A stretch of 64,000 bases of DNA from Allobosea sp. Leaf344 (GTDB taxonomy: Bacteria; Pseudomonadota; Alphaproteobacteria; Rhizobiales; Beijerinckiaceae). This document shows positions 42,862 to 53,735 of this stretch, piece by piece. Position 1 is the stretch's first letter. Each line of letters starts with the position of its first letter. The notes under the pieces are model-generated. The model had not been told where the DNA came from. It made no database searches and was given only the letters and a program-made list of their open reading frames with translations. Made by a program: the position numbers and the translations under genes. Location of the stretch: the NCBI RefSeq assembly GCF_001426225.1, contig NZ_LMRT01000014.1, forward strand, positions 136,464 to 200,463. The letters run 5' to 3'.

Positions 42862-43926
42862 ATGATGACCGGATTGAAAAGCATGATCGCGGCCCTGGCC
42901 TTGGCCGGAGGGCTCGGCCTCGCCGCTCCCGCCGCTCTGGCGCAGAACAAGCTCGAGCTCAACATGGCCACCCCCTGGGCCGGTGGCCATTGGCTTGATA
43001 TCGGCGCCAAGAAATATGCCGAGAACGTCGAGCGGATGACGGAGGGCCGCATCAAGATCAACGTCTTCCCGGCGGGCGCGCTGGGGCCTGCGCTGAAGGT
43101 GACGGAGACGGTGCAGAAGGGCGTCGCCGATATGGGCCATTCCTGGCCGGGCTATGATTGGGCCGTCGACCGGACCGGGGCGATCTTCTCCGGCTGGTCG
43201 GCCGGGCCGAACCCGGAAGAAATGATGATGTGGCTGTTTAACGGCGGTGGCGCCGATCTCTGGAAGCAGTGGCGCAAGGAGAAGTTCGACGTCGTCGCCT
43301 TTCCCTGCGGCGTGCTGGAGACCGAGTTCTTCATGCATTCGCACAAGCCGATCCGCACCGCCGACGACATGAAGGGTCTGAAGCTGCGCACCTCTTCCTC
43401 CTGGGCCGAGATCGCGCCGATGCTCGGCGCCTCGACGGTGGTCCTGCCGGGCTCGGAAGTGTTCAGCGCGCTGGAGCGCAAGGTCGTCGACGCGATCGAA
43501 TGGGGCGGGCCGGGCAGCAACCTCTCGGAAGGTTTCCACAAGGTCGCGAAATACATCATCATGCCGGGGCTGCATGCGCCCTCCGGCGCGCATGATTGCA
43601 TCTTCAACAATGCGACCTGGGCCAAGATCGGCGACAAGGACAAGCAGCTTCTGGAGCTCGCCGGGCGCCTGACCGTGTTCGACACCTATCTCGGCTATGC
43701 CAAGAGCGACCTCGATTCCTACAAGCAGATCAGGGCGACCCCCAATCTCGAGGTCATCCAGGTCGATCCGAGCCTGACCGCCGCGGTGGTCAAGGCCTCG
43801 AACGAATGGGCCGAGAAACAGGCCGGCAGCAATGCCTGGTTCAAGAAGGCCTTCGAGAGCCAGAAAGCCTTCATGGCGTCGGTCAAGCCGCTGGCCGAGT
43901 TCCGCTTCGCCACCGGCTCGCGCTGA
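42862..43926 (+). CDS. TRAP transporter substrate-binding protein (DctP family)
   Basis: A 354-residue periplasmic receptor. The signal MMTGLKSMIAALALAGGLGL ends at ALAQ. The mature part begins NKLELNMATPWAGGHWLDIG. GLKLRTSSSWAEIAPMLGAS carries the arginine that pairs with the ligand carboxylate, and DAIEWGGPGSNLSEGFHKVA resembles receptors for keto or hydroxy acids (TakP-like). GGAAGGA precedes ATG 42862. First gene of the TRAP operon. The ligand is probably an organic acid related to the SDR/aldolase pathway encoded downstream. Confidence 0.88.
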   Translation: MMTGLKSMIAALALAGGLGLAAPAALAQNKLELNMATPWAGGHWLDIGAKKYAENVERMTEGRIKINVFPAGALGPALKVTETVQKGVADMGHSWPGYDWAVDRTGAIFSGWSAGPNPEEMMMWLFNGGGADLWKQWRKEKFDVVAFPCGVLETEFFMHSHKPIRTADDMKGLKLRTSSSWAEIAPMLGASTVVLPGSEVFSALERKVVDAIEWGGPGSNLSEGFHKVAKYIIMPGLHAPSGAHDCIFNNATWAKIGDKDKQLLELAGRLTVFDTYLGYAKSDLDSYKQIRATPNLEVIQVDPSLTAAVVKASNEWAEKQAGSNAWFKKAFESQKAFMASVKPLAEFRFATGSR

Positions 43927-44010
43927 TCGGCGTCCCGCGCCGTTCCCTCTGCCGGCGGCTCCGCGAGGGGGCCGCCGGTGTCGTCCCGCCCGAGCTCCAG
44001 GGTCCACCCC

Positions 44011-44523
44011 ATGCCCATCATCCGTCTCATCGGCCGGCTCTCTCTGTGGTCGGGCCGCCTGGGCGCCTTCGTCGTGCTGCCGCTGGTGCTGGCCATGGTC
44101 TTCGAGGTGGTCAGCCGCTATGCCTTCGCCGCGCCGACGGCCTGGGCCTTCGAGCTCAGCTACATGATGATGGGCACGATCTTCCTGCTCGGCCTGTCCT
44201 ATGCCGTGCTGCAGAACCAGCACGTCAATGTCGATTTCATCCACCAGATGCTGCCGCGCCGCGGCGTCGCCGCGATCGACGCCGTCGGCTATCTGCTGAT
44301 GGCCGGCATGCTGGCCTGGCTGACCAATGTCCTGGTCGCCAACGCGATCGGCGTCTACCGCACCGGGGAGGGCTCCGGGCTCTCGGCCTGGAACCCGCCG
44401 ATCTGGCCCTATCGCTGCATCTATGCGCTGGGCTTCGGCCTGTTCGCGCTGCAATGCCTCGCCAAGGCGATCGAGAACCTGCTGATCGTCGCCGGGCGCG
44501 ACAGCGAGGAGGCCGGCCGATGA
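44011..44523 (+). CDS. TRAP transporter small permease (DctQ family)
   Basis: A 170-residue protein with four membrane helices (first at about residues 17-37, LGAFVVLPLVLAMVFEVVSR). It contains the family segments SRYAFAAPTAWAFELSYMMM and LGLSYAVLQNQHVNVDFIHQ. ATG 44011 was chosen; an in-frame earlier ATG at 43978 adds eleven residues. The stop overlaps the large permease start in ATGA. Confidence 0.88.
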   Translation: MPIIRLIGRLSLWSGRLGAFVVLPLVLAMVFEVVSRYAFAAPTAWAFELSYMMMGTIFLLGLSYAVLQNQHVNVDFIHQMLPRRGVAAIDAVGYLLMAGMLAWLTNVLVANAIGVYRTGEGSGLSAWNPPIWPYRCIYALGFGLFALQCLAKAIENLLIVAGRDSEEAGR

Positions 44524-45836
44524 CCGCTCAGACCGTCCTCTGGATGTTCCCGGTCCTGCTGGGCCTGATCTTCCTCGGTTTCCCCGTCGCCTTCTCGATG
44601 ATGCTGGCGGCGCTCGGCTTCGGGCTGATGCGCTTCGGCGGCACGCTGGTCCATCAATTCGCCCAGCGCATCGACGATCTCGCCACCAATTACGTGCTCG
44701 GGGCGATCCCGCTCTTCATCTTCATGGGCTCGATTTTGGAGCGGGCGGGGATCGCCGAGCGCCTGTTCGACGCGCTCTACATGTGGACGCGCCGGCTGCC
44801 GGGCGGGCTCGCCGTCGCGGCGCTGCTGATGTGCACGATCTTCGCCGCGGCCAGCGGCGTCGTCGGCGCGACCGAGACGCTGGTCGGCATGCTCGCCATC
44901 CCGGCGATGGTGAAGCGGCGCTACGACAACGCCCTGATCTCGGGCACGATCTGCGGCGGCGGCTCGCTCGGCACCATCATCCCGCCCTCCGTTCCCGTGG
45001 TGGTGCTGGCCCCGATCGCGGCGCTGTCGATCGGCGATCTCCTGGCCGGCATCCTGCTGCCGGGCCTGCTGATGTCGGGCCTGTTCATCCTCTACATCGT
45101 CATCGCCTGCGGGCTGAAACCTTCGCTCGCCCCGCCCGAGACCGAGCCGGACGGGCGCAGCTTCGCAGAGAAGATCCGGATCACGCTGGTCGCGCTGATC
45201 CCGCCCGGCTTCCTGATCTTCACGGTGCTCGGCACCCTGTTCATGGGGCTCGCCACCCCCACCGAGGCCGCCGCCTGCGGCTCGCTCGGCGTGCTGATCC
45301 TGGCCGTGCTGTATCGCCGGATGTCGTGGCACCTTCTGTACCAGGCGACACTGCAGACGGTCTCGCTCACCGCGATGATCCTCGCCATCATCCTGGCCGG
45401 CGGCATGTTCTCGGGCGTGTTCTTCGCCTCGGGCGGCATGCAGGCGACCAAGGGCGTGCTCGACGCCTTCGGCCTCTCGCCCTGGTCGGTCATCGCCATC
45501 ATCCTGTTCGTGGCGTTCATCCTGGGCTTCCTGATCGATTCGATCTCGATCATCCTGATCATCGTTCCGATCGCGATCCCGCTGGTGAAGAGCTTCGGCA
45601 TCGATCCGCTGTGGTTCTCGGTGGTGCTGCTGGTGATGCTGCAGACCGCCTATCTGACCCCGCCCATGGCGCCCTCGATCTTCTATCTCCGTGCCATCGC
45701 GCCGCCCAGCATCCGTCTGAAGGACATGTATTGGGGGGTGATCCCGTTCATCATCTGCCAGCTTCTGGTGCTCGGCCTGCTGCTCGTGGCGCCCTGGCTG
45801 GCGACCTGGATGCCGAAGGTGATGTATGGCGGCTGA
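44520..45836 (+). CDS. TRAP transporter large permease (DctM family)
   Basis: A 438-residue membrane protein with about twelve helices. Landmarks are PLFIFMGSILERAGIAERLF, CTIFAAASGVVGATETLVGM, GGGSLGTIIPPSVPVVVLAP and, near the end, TAYLTPPMAPSIFYLRAIAP, all typical of DctM. It performs sodium-coupled solute transport with the DctQ- and DctP-type partners just upstream. Its start overlaps the DctQ stop. Confidence 0.92.
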   Translation: MTAQTVLWMFPVLLGLIFLGFPVAFSMMLAALGFGLMRFGGTLVHQFAQRIDDLATNYVLGAIPLFIFMGSILERAGIAERLFDALYMWTRRLPGGLAVAALLMCTIFAAASGVVGATETLVGMLAIPAMVKRRYDNALISGTICGGGSLGTIIPPSVPVVVLAPIAALSIGDLLAGILLPGLLMSGLFILYIVIACGLKPSLAPPETEPDGRSFAEKIRITLVALIPPGFLIFTVLGTLFMGLATPTEAAACGSLGVLILAVLYRRMSWHLLYQATLQTVSLTAMILAIILAGGMFSGVFFASGGMQATKGVLDAFGLSPWSVIAIILFVAFILGFLIDSISIILIIVPIAIPLVKSFGIDPLWFSVVLLVMLQTAYLTPPMAPSIFYLRAIAPPSIRLKDMYWGVIPFIICQLLVLGLLLVAPWLATWMPKVMYGG

Positions 45837-45866
45837 GCGCGGCGCGAGCCGGAAGGGATAGTGACG

Positions 45867-46625
45867 ATGAAACTGGCAGGCAGGATCGCGATCATCACCG
45901 GTGCGGGCTCCGGGATCGGCCATGAGGCCGCGAAGCTCTTCGCGCAGGAAGGCGCCTTCGTCGTGGTGGCCGACCGCAACGGCGCCGCGGCCGCGCAGGT
46001 GGCGGCGGAGATCGCGGGGCAGGGCGGCAAGGCCGAGCCCCTGGTGGTCGATGTCGCCAGGGAAGCCGAGGTGAAGACCATGGTGGAGACGGTGGTGGCG
46101 CGCCACGGCCGGCTCGACATCCTCGTCAACAATGCCGGCTACGGCTTCGCCGGCACCGTCGTCACCACATCCGAGCAGGATTGGGACGCGCTGATGGCGG
46201 TCAACGTCAAGGGCGTCTTCTTCGGCTGCAAACACGCCATTCCCGTCATGGAGCGCCAGGGCGGCGGCGTCATCGTCAACACCGCTTCCGCCGTCGCCAA
46301 TGTCGGCATCCTGGATCGCGCCGCCTATGTCGCCTCGAAAGGCGCGGTCCAGGCTCTGACCCGCGCCATGGCGATCGACCATGTCGGCGCCGGGATCCGG
46401 GTCAATTGCGTCGCGCCGGGCACGATCGAATCGCCCTATTTCACCGAGATCCTGAAGGCGCCCGACGCCGCCGCGCTGCGCCGCGGGCTGGAGCAGCGCC
46501 AGGCGATGGAGCGGCTCGGCCAGCCGGTCGAGATCGCCCGGGCGATGCTCTTCCTCGCCAGCGACGATTCCTCCTTCTGCACGGGCTCGACCCTCACGGC
46601 CGATGGTGGCTGGACCGCCCGATGA
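45867..46625 (+). CDS. SDR family dehydrogenase of the TRAP operon (first)
   Basis: A 252-residue classical SDR: ITGAGSGIGHEA cofactor motif, VNNAGYGFAG, Ser in VNTASAVANVG, YVASK catalytic pair, and LTADGGWTAR at the end. GGAAGGGA precedes the start; GTG at 45861 is an alternative two codons earlier. It lies 30 bases after the DctM gene. It is likely to oxidise the imported hydroxy acid or sugar acid, but the substrate is not known. Confidence 0.87.
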   Translation: MKLAGRIAIITGAGSGIGHEAAKLFAQEGAFVVVADRNGAAAAQVAAEIAGQGGKAEPLVVDVAREAEVKTMVETVVARHGRLDILVNNAGYGFAGTVVTTSEQDWDALMAVNVKGVFFGCKHAIPVMERQGGGVIVNTASAVANVGILDRAAYVASKGAVQALTRAMAIDHVGAGIRVNCVAPGTIESPYFTEILKAPDAAALRRGLEQRQAMERLGQPVEIARAMLFLASDDSSFCTGSTLTADGGWTAR

Positions 46626-46720
46626 AGCCGCCGCGCCGGCACCGCGGCGCGCCATCACCATGGACCGCTTCGGCCGGCGCCCGCATCGGGCCCGGCCGTC
46701 GCCAATGAACAGGAAATGCG

Positions 46721-47491
46721 ATGTACGGACTTGAAGGCCGCAAGGCGATCGTCACGGGCGCTGCCCACGGAATCGGCAGGGCCATCGCCGCGCGGCTGGT
46801 CGCGGAAGGCTGCGCGGTCGGCATCTTCGACCGGGACGAAGCCGCCGCCGAAGCCGCGGCGCAGACGCTGCGCCAGGCGGGCGGCACGGTTTTCGTCGCC
46901 AGCGGCGACGTCTCGGCCAAGGCCAATGTCGCGGCCGGCATCGGCAGCCTGATGGAGAGGCTGGGCGAGGTCGACATTCTGGTCAACAATGCCGGGATCT
47001 GCCGCGTCGGCAAATTGCTGGAGACCAACGACACCGACTGGAACGCCACCTTCGGGGTCAATGTCGACGGGCTGTTCCACGTCACCCGCGAGGTGGCGCC
47101 GCAGATGATCGCGCGGCGCCGCGGCGCGATCATCAACATGGCGTCCTGGATGGGGAAATCCGGCGTCGCCGCCTATGGTGCCTATTGCGCCTCGAAATTC
47201 GCCGTGGTGGCGCTGACCCAATCCTTCGCGGCCGAGGTCGGAGAGTTCGGGGTCCGCGTCAACGCCATCGCGCCCGGCCTCATCGTCGACACGCAGATGC
47301 GCGATGAATCCGAGGTGGAGCGCAAGGCGCAGGGCCTGCCCTCCGCGCAGGACCGGGCGCAGTCGATCCCGTTGCGCCGCCCCGGCCTGCCGGAGGACAT
47401 CGCCAAGGCCGTGCTGTTCCTGGCCTCGCAGCAGGCCGACTACATCACCGGCGAGACCATCAGCGTGACCGGTGGGCTCTGGAACGACTAG
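46721..47491 (+). CDS. SDR family dehydrogenase of the TRAP operon (second)
   Basis: A 256-residue classical SDR distinct from its neighbour. VTGAAHGIGRAI, VNNAGICRVG, Ser in NMASWMGKSG, YCASK, and ETISVTGGLWND at the end. It is 95 bases after the first SDR and 13 bases before the aldolase gene. Two SDRs in one pathway suggest two oxidation or epimerisation steps. Confidence 0.87.
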   Translation: MYGLEGRKAIVTGAAHGIGRAIAARLVAEGCAVGIFDRDEAAAEAAAQTLRQAGGTVFVASGDVSAKANVAAGIGSLMERLGEVDILVNNAGICRVGKLLETNDTDWNATFGVNVDGLFHVTREVAPQMIARRRGAIINMASWMGKSGVAAYGAYCASKFAVVALTQSFAAEVGEFGVRVNAIAPGLIVDTQMRDESEVERKAQGLPSAQDRAQSIPLRRPGLPEDIAKAVLFLASQQADYITGETISVTGGLWND

Positions 47492-47504
47492 GGAGGACTG
47501 GCCG

Positions 47505-48467
47505 ATGCCGCGCTTCAAGGATTTCCGCCCCGCCGGCGTGATTCCCGCGACGCTTCTGGTGCTCGACGAGGATATGGGCATCGACGAGCGCCAGACCCGC
47601 CGGCATCTGCGCGACTGCGCGCTGGTCGACGGCGTCTCCGCCGTCACCGTCAACGGCCATGCCTCCGAGGTCCATGCCTGCTCCTTCGCCGAACAGCAGC
47701 AGATCCTGGCGGCGTCCCTGGCCGAGGTCGGAGACACCGTCCCGGTGATCAACGGCGTCTATGCGGATGGCTCGATCGAGGCCGCGCGGATCGCGGCCAT
47801 GGCCGCCGCCGAGGGCGCCTCGGCGCTGCTGGTCTTCCCGCCCAACAGCATGGCGATGGGCGGGCATCTCCGCCCCGAGATGGCGCTGAACCATTACAGG
47901 CGAATCGCCGACGCCACCGACCTGCCGATCATCGCCTTCCAATATCCGATGGCCAGCCATCTCGGTTACGGCTTCGAGACCCTGCTGCGGCTGTTCGAGG
48001 CCGTGCCGAGCATCGCCGCGATCAAGGACTGGTCCAATGACGCGATGCTGCACGAGAAGCACATCCGCACCTTCCAGAGCCTGCCGCGTCCCGTGAACGT
48101 GCTCACCACCCATTCCTCCTGGCTGATGGCCTCGCTGACGCTGGGCTGCAACGGGCTGCTCTCGGGCTCCGGCAGCGTGATCGCCGATCTGCAGGTGGCG
48201 CTGTTCCGGGCCGTCAAGGCCGGCGATCTCGCGGCGGCCCAGCGGGTCAACGACCGCATCTACCACCTCTCCCAGGTCTTCTACGCGCCGCCCTTCCTCG
48301 ACATGCACAACCGGATGAAGGAGGCGCTCGTCCTGCTCGGGCGCATCGACAAGGCCGTGGTCCGGCCTCCCTTGGTCAAGATCTCGGAGGCGGAGATCGC
48401 CCGCATCGGCGAGGCCCTGACCCGTGCCGGTCTGGCCCCCGCCGCTTCGGCCGGGCTGGCAGCCTGA
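47505..48467 (+). CDS. Dihydrodipicolinate synthase family aldolase/dehydratase with atypical loop
   Basis: A 320-residue (beta/alpha)8 barrel of the DapA/NAL group. Schiff-base Lys is in IAAIKDWSND at about residue 168, and the Tyr is in IIAFQYPMA. The usual GTTGE carboxylate-binding loop is replaced by NGHASEVHA, so it is not a lysine-pathway DapA. GGGAGG precedes ATG 47505. It is the last gene of the TRAP-SDR-SDR set and probably cleaves or dehydrates a 2-keto acid produced by the SDRs. The reaction is unassigned. Confidence 0.82.
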   Translation: MPRFKDFRPAGVIPATLLVLDEDMGIDERQTRRHLRDCALVDGVSAVTVNGHASEVHACSFAEQQQILAASLAEVGDTVPVINGVYADGSIEAARIAAMAAAEGASALLVFPPNSMAMGGHLRPEMALNHYRRIADATDLPIIAFQYPMASHLGYGFETLLRLFEAVPSIAAIKDWSNDAMLHEKHIRTFQSLPRPVNVLTTHSSWLMASLTLGCNGLLSGSGSVIADLQVALFRAVKAGDLAAAQRVNDRIYHLSQVFYAPPFLDMHNRMKEALVLLGRIDKAVVRPPLVKISEAEIARIGEALTRAGLAPAASAGLAA

Positions 48468-49023
48468 GCGCATCCCGGTCCCGGTCCCGTTCGCCCGACG
48501 GAGACAGATCCGCCTGCCGACTCGGCAGCTGATGAGCGCTCGACGATCTGGATTGCATCGCTGCCGCTCGCAGTCCCTGCATAGCCGGCTGCGAGTCGCT
48601 CCGGCCGACGCGACCGGCGAAGCCGATCGCGACGCTGTGACGCTTTGCCTCCCCGCGGCGCTGCGGCCCCGCCGCTTCCAAAGTTGAACTTCCAGAAGCA
48701 GGCGTGTAAAGAAAACGACACGCCAGAGACCGCCATCCGCACATCCGGGACATAATAATATATCATTACGCCAAGAGATGATGTCGTGGTGATCTTACCA
48801 ACAGTTATCGCTATTTTATATACTGGCTGAAGTAAATAGTGATAGTTGGACATCATTGTCGCATGCGTACATAATTTTAAGTCTACTTTGTTCGTAGCGT
48901 ACGAAGTTTGTCGTTTCGTAATCGCTCCCGGCGACTTCAAGAATGGATCGGTGATTCTCGCGAGGGGAGCGATGGCTTGGAAGACTTTAAGGGGCGTCCG
49001 ACTTACACAGGGGCGTGCTCGCG
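48468..49023. other. 556-base intergenic region with an AT-rich patch
   Basis: No gene is convincing here. 48468-48690 is GC-rich with only chance frames. 48690-48920 is clearly AT-rich (for example CATAATAATATATC and ATTTTATATACTGG) and carries an inverted repeat at 48891-48905. It should hold the promoter of the following Crp/Fnr gene. Confidence 0.5.
48891..48905. promoter_or_regulatory. Inverted repeat TTCGTA-GCG-TACGAA
   Basis: TTCGTA at 48891-48896 and its reverse complement TACGAA at 48900-48905 are separated by GCG. The spacing fits a dimeric regulator site, 119 bases before the Crp/Fnr gene, and the surroundings are AT-rich. Confidence 0.3.
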
Positions 49024-49743
49024 ATGACTGTTAAAAAGCCTGTTTTCGGCAATCGACTTCTGGCAGGGCTGAGCACAGATGATCTTTCGCTGCTGCAGCC
49101 GCATCTGGCGCCGATCGACCTCGGACTGCGTTTCAGGCTGGAAACCGCCAATCGACCGGTCGAGAACGTCTATTTTCTCGAGCAGGGCGTGGCGTCGATC
49201 GTCGCACAGGCACAGCGTGGCCGCATCCAGGCCGAGGTCGGGATCGTCGGCCGGGACGGCTGCACGGGGCTGTGCCTCCTGCACGGCTCGGACCGGTCCC
49301 CGAACGACACCTTCATGCAGGTCGCGGGCAGCGGTTACGTCGTCGAGGCGGACCGGCTGGCGAAGCTGCTGCAGCAGAGCCGCAGTCTCGAGCGGCGCCT
49401 GCTGCTCTTCGCCCATGTCCAGCTCGTCCAGACGGGGCAGGGCGTCCTGGCCAATGCGCGCGGCAGCATCGAGCAGCGGCTGGCGCGCTGGCTGCTGATG
49501 TCGCATGACCGGCTGCGCAGCGACCGCTTCAAGCTGACGCATGAATTCCTGGCGCTGCTTCTGGGCGTGCGGCGGCCGGGCGTGACGATCGGGCTGCAGC
49601 GCCTCGAGCAGCAGGAGCTGGTGCGCACCAGCCGCGGCGAGATCACCCTGATCGACAGGCTCGGCCTGGAGCGCGCGGCGGGTGCGCTCTACGGGGTCGC
49701 CGAGGCAGAGTATGAGCGGCTGTTCGGCTCAGCCGCGCCGTGA
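49024..49743 (+). CDS. Crp/Fnr-family transcriptional regulator
   Basis: A 239-residue regulator of the large rhizobial Crp group without FNR cysteines. The barrel is at about residues 20-130 (NVYFLEQGVASIVAQAQRGR, then EVGIVGRDGCTGLCLLHG), the connecting helix at about 135-165 and the winged helix at about 170-215 (LTHEFLALLLGVRRPGVTIG). ATG 49024 was chosen over GTG 49015. No neighbour tells its target. Confidence 0.83.
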   Translation: MTVKKPVFGNRLLAGLSTDDLSLLQPHLAPIDLGLRFRLETANRPVENVYFLEQGVASIVAQAQRGRIQAEVGIVGRDGCTGLCLLHGSDRSPNDTFMQVAGSGYVVEADRLAKLLQQSRSLERRLLLFAHVQLVQTGQGVLANARGSIEQRLARWLLMSHDRLRSDRFKLTHEFLALLLGVRRPGVTIGLQRLEQQELVRTSRGEITLIDRLGLERAAGALYGVAEAEYERLFGSAAP

Positions 49744-49770
49744 CGTCGCCCCCGTGCAGCGCTCTGCGCC

Positions 49771-51276
<1,506 letters not shown>

Positions 51277-51427
51277 GGGCGCTCCTGATACTCGCCGCTG
51301 GCCGGGCGGCGAACGCGCATAGCACGCCGTCTCGCCGCGATCTCGCCTTCCCTCGCGGGAAGGGGTTGCAGCGCGCGGGACCCGCCCGCTCCGGCCGCCG
51401 CGCGGGCCGCTCCCGGCCGGAGCCGGG

Positions 51428-52519
51428 TCAGACCAGCAGGTCGCGATGATGACGCGGCTGCGAGCGCAGATATTGGCGCGGCGCCTTCACCGTCGCCCCG
51501 AGCTCGGCCGCCGCATGCCAGGGCCAGCGCGGATCGTAGAGAATGCCCCGCGCGAGCGCCACGAGATCGGCATCGCCCGTCGCCACGATCGCCTCGGCCT
51601 GCTGCGCCTGGGTGATCAGCCCCACCGCGATCGTCGGCAGGCCGGTGGCCTCCCGCACCGCCCGGGCCAACGGCACCTGATAGCTCGGGCCGAGCGGGAT
51701 CGCCTGCGCCGAGGAGATCCCGCCGCTGGAGACGTCGATGAAGCTGCAGCCGCGCGCCTTCAGCTCGGCCGCGAAGGTGATGGTCTGGTCGATATCCCAG
51801 CCGCCCGGCACCCAATCCGTGCCCGACACCCGCACGCCGACGGGAATAGGGGCAGGGGTGGCGGCGCGAACCGCGTCGAAGACCGCGAGCGGAAAGCGCA
51901 TCCGGTTGTCGGGCGATCCGCCATAGGCATCCTCGCGCCGGTTCGACAGCGGCGAGAGGAACTGGTGCAGCAGATAGCCATGCGCCGCGTGGATCTCGAT
52001 CAGCTCGAAGCCCAGCCGCACCGCCCGGCGCGCGCAGGTTGCGAAGGCTTCGACCAGCGCGGCGACGGCCGCTTCGCCGAGCGCCTCCGGCGGGCGGGAT
52101 TGTCCGTCGAAGGGAATGGCGGAGGGTGCGACGGCCTGCCAGCCACCGGCGTCGAGCGCGAGCTGCCCGCCGCCCCGCCAGGGCTGGGCGGCGGATGCCT
52201 TGCGGCCGGCATGGCCGATCTGGATGCCGATCGCCATGTCGGATTGGCCGCGCACGGCGGCCAGGGTCCGCGCCAGCGCCGCCTCCGTCTCGTCCGAATA
52301 GAGCCCGACATCATAGGGGGTGATGCGCCCGATCGGCTCCACCGCGGTCGCCTCGATGATCATCAGCCCGGCCCCTGACAGCGCGAGATGGCCGAGATGG
52401 ATCAGGTGCCAATCGGTGGTCCGCCCCTCCTCGGCCGAATATTGGCACATCGGCGAGATCACGATGCGGTTCGGCAGGGACAGCTCGCCGAGCTGATAGG
52501 GGCTGAAAAGCTGGCTCAT
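51428..52519 (-). CDS. Old yellow enzyme-type NADH:flavin oxidoreductase (YqjM-like)
   Basis: A 363-residue TIM barrel with FMN. LPNRIVISPMCQYSAEEGRT holds the conserved Cys that tunes flavin in YqjM-type enzymes. EIHAAHGYLLHQFLSPLSNR (HAAHGY) and RREDAYGGSPDNRMRFPLAV are family hallmarks. It reduces activated alkenes with NAD(P)H. It is cytoplasmic, separated by 99 bases from the AEC transporter gene upstream on the same strand. Confidence 0.92.
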   Translation of the reverse strand: MSQLFSPYQLGELSLPNRIVISPMCQYSAEEGRTTDWHLIHLGHLALSGAGLMIIEATAVEPIGRITPYDVGLYSDETEAALARTLAAVRGQSDMAIGIQIGHAGRKASAAQPWRGGGQLALDAGGWQAVAPSAIPFDGQSRPPEALGEAAVAALVEAFATCARRAVRLGFELIEIHAAHGYLLHQFLSPLSNRREDAYGGSPDNRMRFPLAVFDAVRAATPAPIPVGVRVSGTDWVPGGWDIDQTITFAAELKARGCSFIDVSSGGISSAQAIPLGPSYQVPLARAVREATGLPTIAVGLITQAQQAEAIVATGDADLVALARGILYDPRWPWHAAAELGATVKAPRQYLRSQPRHHRDLLV

Positions 52520-52618
52520 CGAATCGGGTCTCGCTGCTCTGGCGGACGGTGCGGAGGGTCCGCCGCTCGTCGTCCCAGCATGCGCAGCCCGCGCGCCGCT
52601 GTCGACGGCGGTGACGCG

Positions 52619-53575
52619 TCATCGCCCCGCCACCAGCCACATGGTCAGCGGGAAGCTCATCGACGCCAGCGCCGTGGCGGCGACCACGGCGACCGCGATG
52701 GTCCGGCTGCCGGTCTCGAAGCGCTCGGCGATCACGAAGACGTTCGAGGCGATCGGCAGCGCCGCATAGAGCACGCCCGCCGTCACCCAGAACGGTTCCA
52801 GCCGCAGCAGCACGGCGAGGACGAGATAGGCCAGCAGCGGGTGCAGGATCAGCTTGCCCAGCACCAGCGGCACGATCTCCAGCCAGCGTGCGTCGCCGCC
52901 CCGGGCCGCTTCCTGGCCGGTCCATTGCCGCGCGGCGAGCCCCAGCGCGAACACGCCGACGGGCGCCGCCGCCCCGCCCAGAAACACGAGAAACCGGTCG
53001 ACCGGCTCCGGTATCGGCCAGCCGCTCAGCGACAGCGCCAGCCCGGCAGCGACCGAGAGCATGAAGGGGTTCAGCGCGGTGCCTCTGATCAGCCGGCCCG
53101 CTATGGCCGGAACGGAGCCGCTGCCGCGCCCGGCCTCGATCAGCCCGATCGAGAGCGGCACCACGATCGCGGTATCGCAGATCAGCCCGATCGCGATCGG
53201 CGCCGCCGCCCTGTCGCCGAGGATGGCCAGCATCAGCGGGATCCCGAGAAAGGCGAAATTGCCGCCGATCAGGCATTGTGCCCGCGAGACGGCGGTGCCA
53301 TGCGCCCATCCGAAGACCCGGCGCCCGATGGCGACGCCGAGCAGCAGCATCGTCAGCGCGATCAGGGCGAGGGCGGCGAAATAGCCGACATGCCACAGCT
53401 CGGCGAGCGGCTGGCGCGCCATCACCCTGACGACCACCGGCGGGATCGCGATGGTGAAGGCGAAGGTGTTGAGCACCTTCACCGCCTCCGGCCCGAACAG
53501 CCCCCGGCCCGAGACCAGCGCGCCCAGCGCGATGACGGCGAAGAACGGGGTGCTGATCGCGAGAAATTGCAGCAT
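52619..53575 (-). CDS. AEC family transporter
   Basis: A 318-residue membrane protein with about ten helices. It starts MLQFLAISTPFFAVIALGAL and contains the AEC features IAIPPVVVRVMA, GGNFAFLGIPLMLAILGD and LPIASNVFVIAERFETGS. AEC proteins export or take up auxin-like and dicarboxylic compounds (for example malate). It may be co-transcribed with the downstream flavin reductase. Confidence 0.87.
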   Translation of the reverse strand: MLQFLAISTPFFAVIALGALVSGRGLFGPEAVKVLNTFAFTIAIPPVVVRVMARQPLAELWHVGYFAALALIALTMLLLGVAIGRRVFGWAHGTAVSRAQCLIGGNFAFLGIPLMLAILGDRAAAPIAIGLICDTAIVVPLSIGLIEAGRGSGSVPAIAGRLIRGTALNPFMLSVAAGLALSLSGWPIPEPVDRFLVFLGGAAAPVGVFALGLAARQWTGQEAARGGDARWLEIVPLVLGKLILHPLLAYLVLAVLLRLEPFWVTAGVLYAALPIASNVFVIAERFETGSRTIAVAVVAATALASMSFPLTMWLVAGR

Positions 53576-53735
53576 GGCCTGGGGGATGCGGAAGCGGGCC
53601 CCGCTCTGTGGCCGGAATGGCGGCGTCGAGCAAGGGCTGCGGCGGCCTTTCCTGCCGCCGGCAGCCTCATACCGGGGGCGGGCGCGCGACCCCTCGCGCC
53701 GGGCCGCGCGTCGCCTTCCCCCCGGATGCCGCGCG

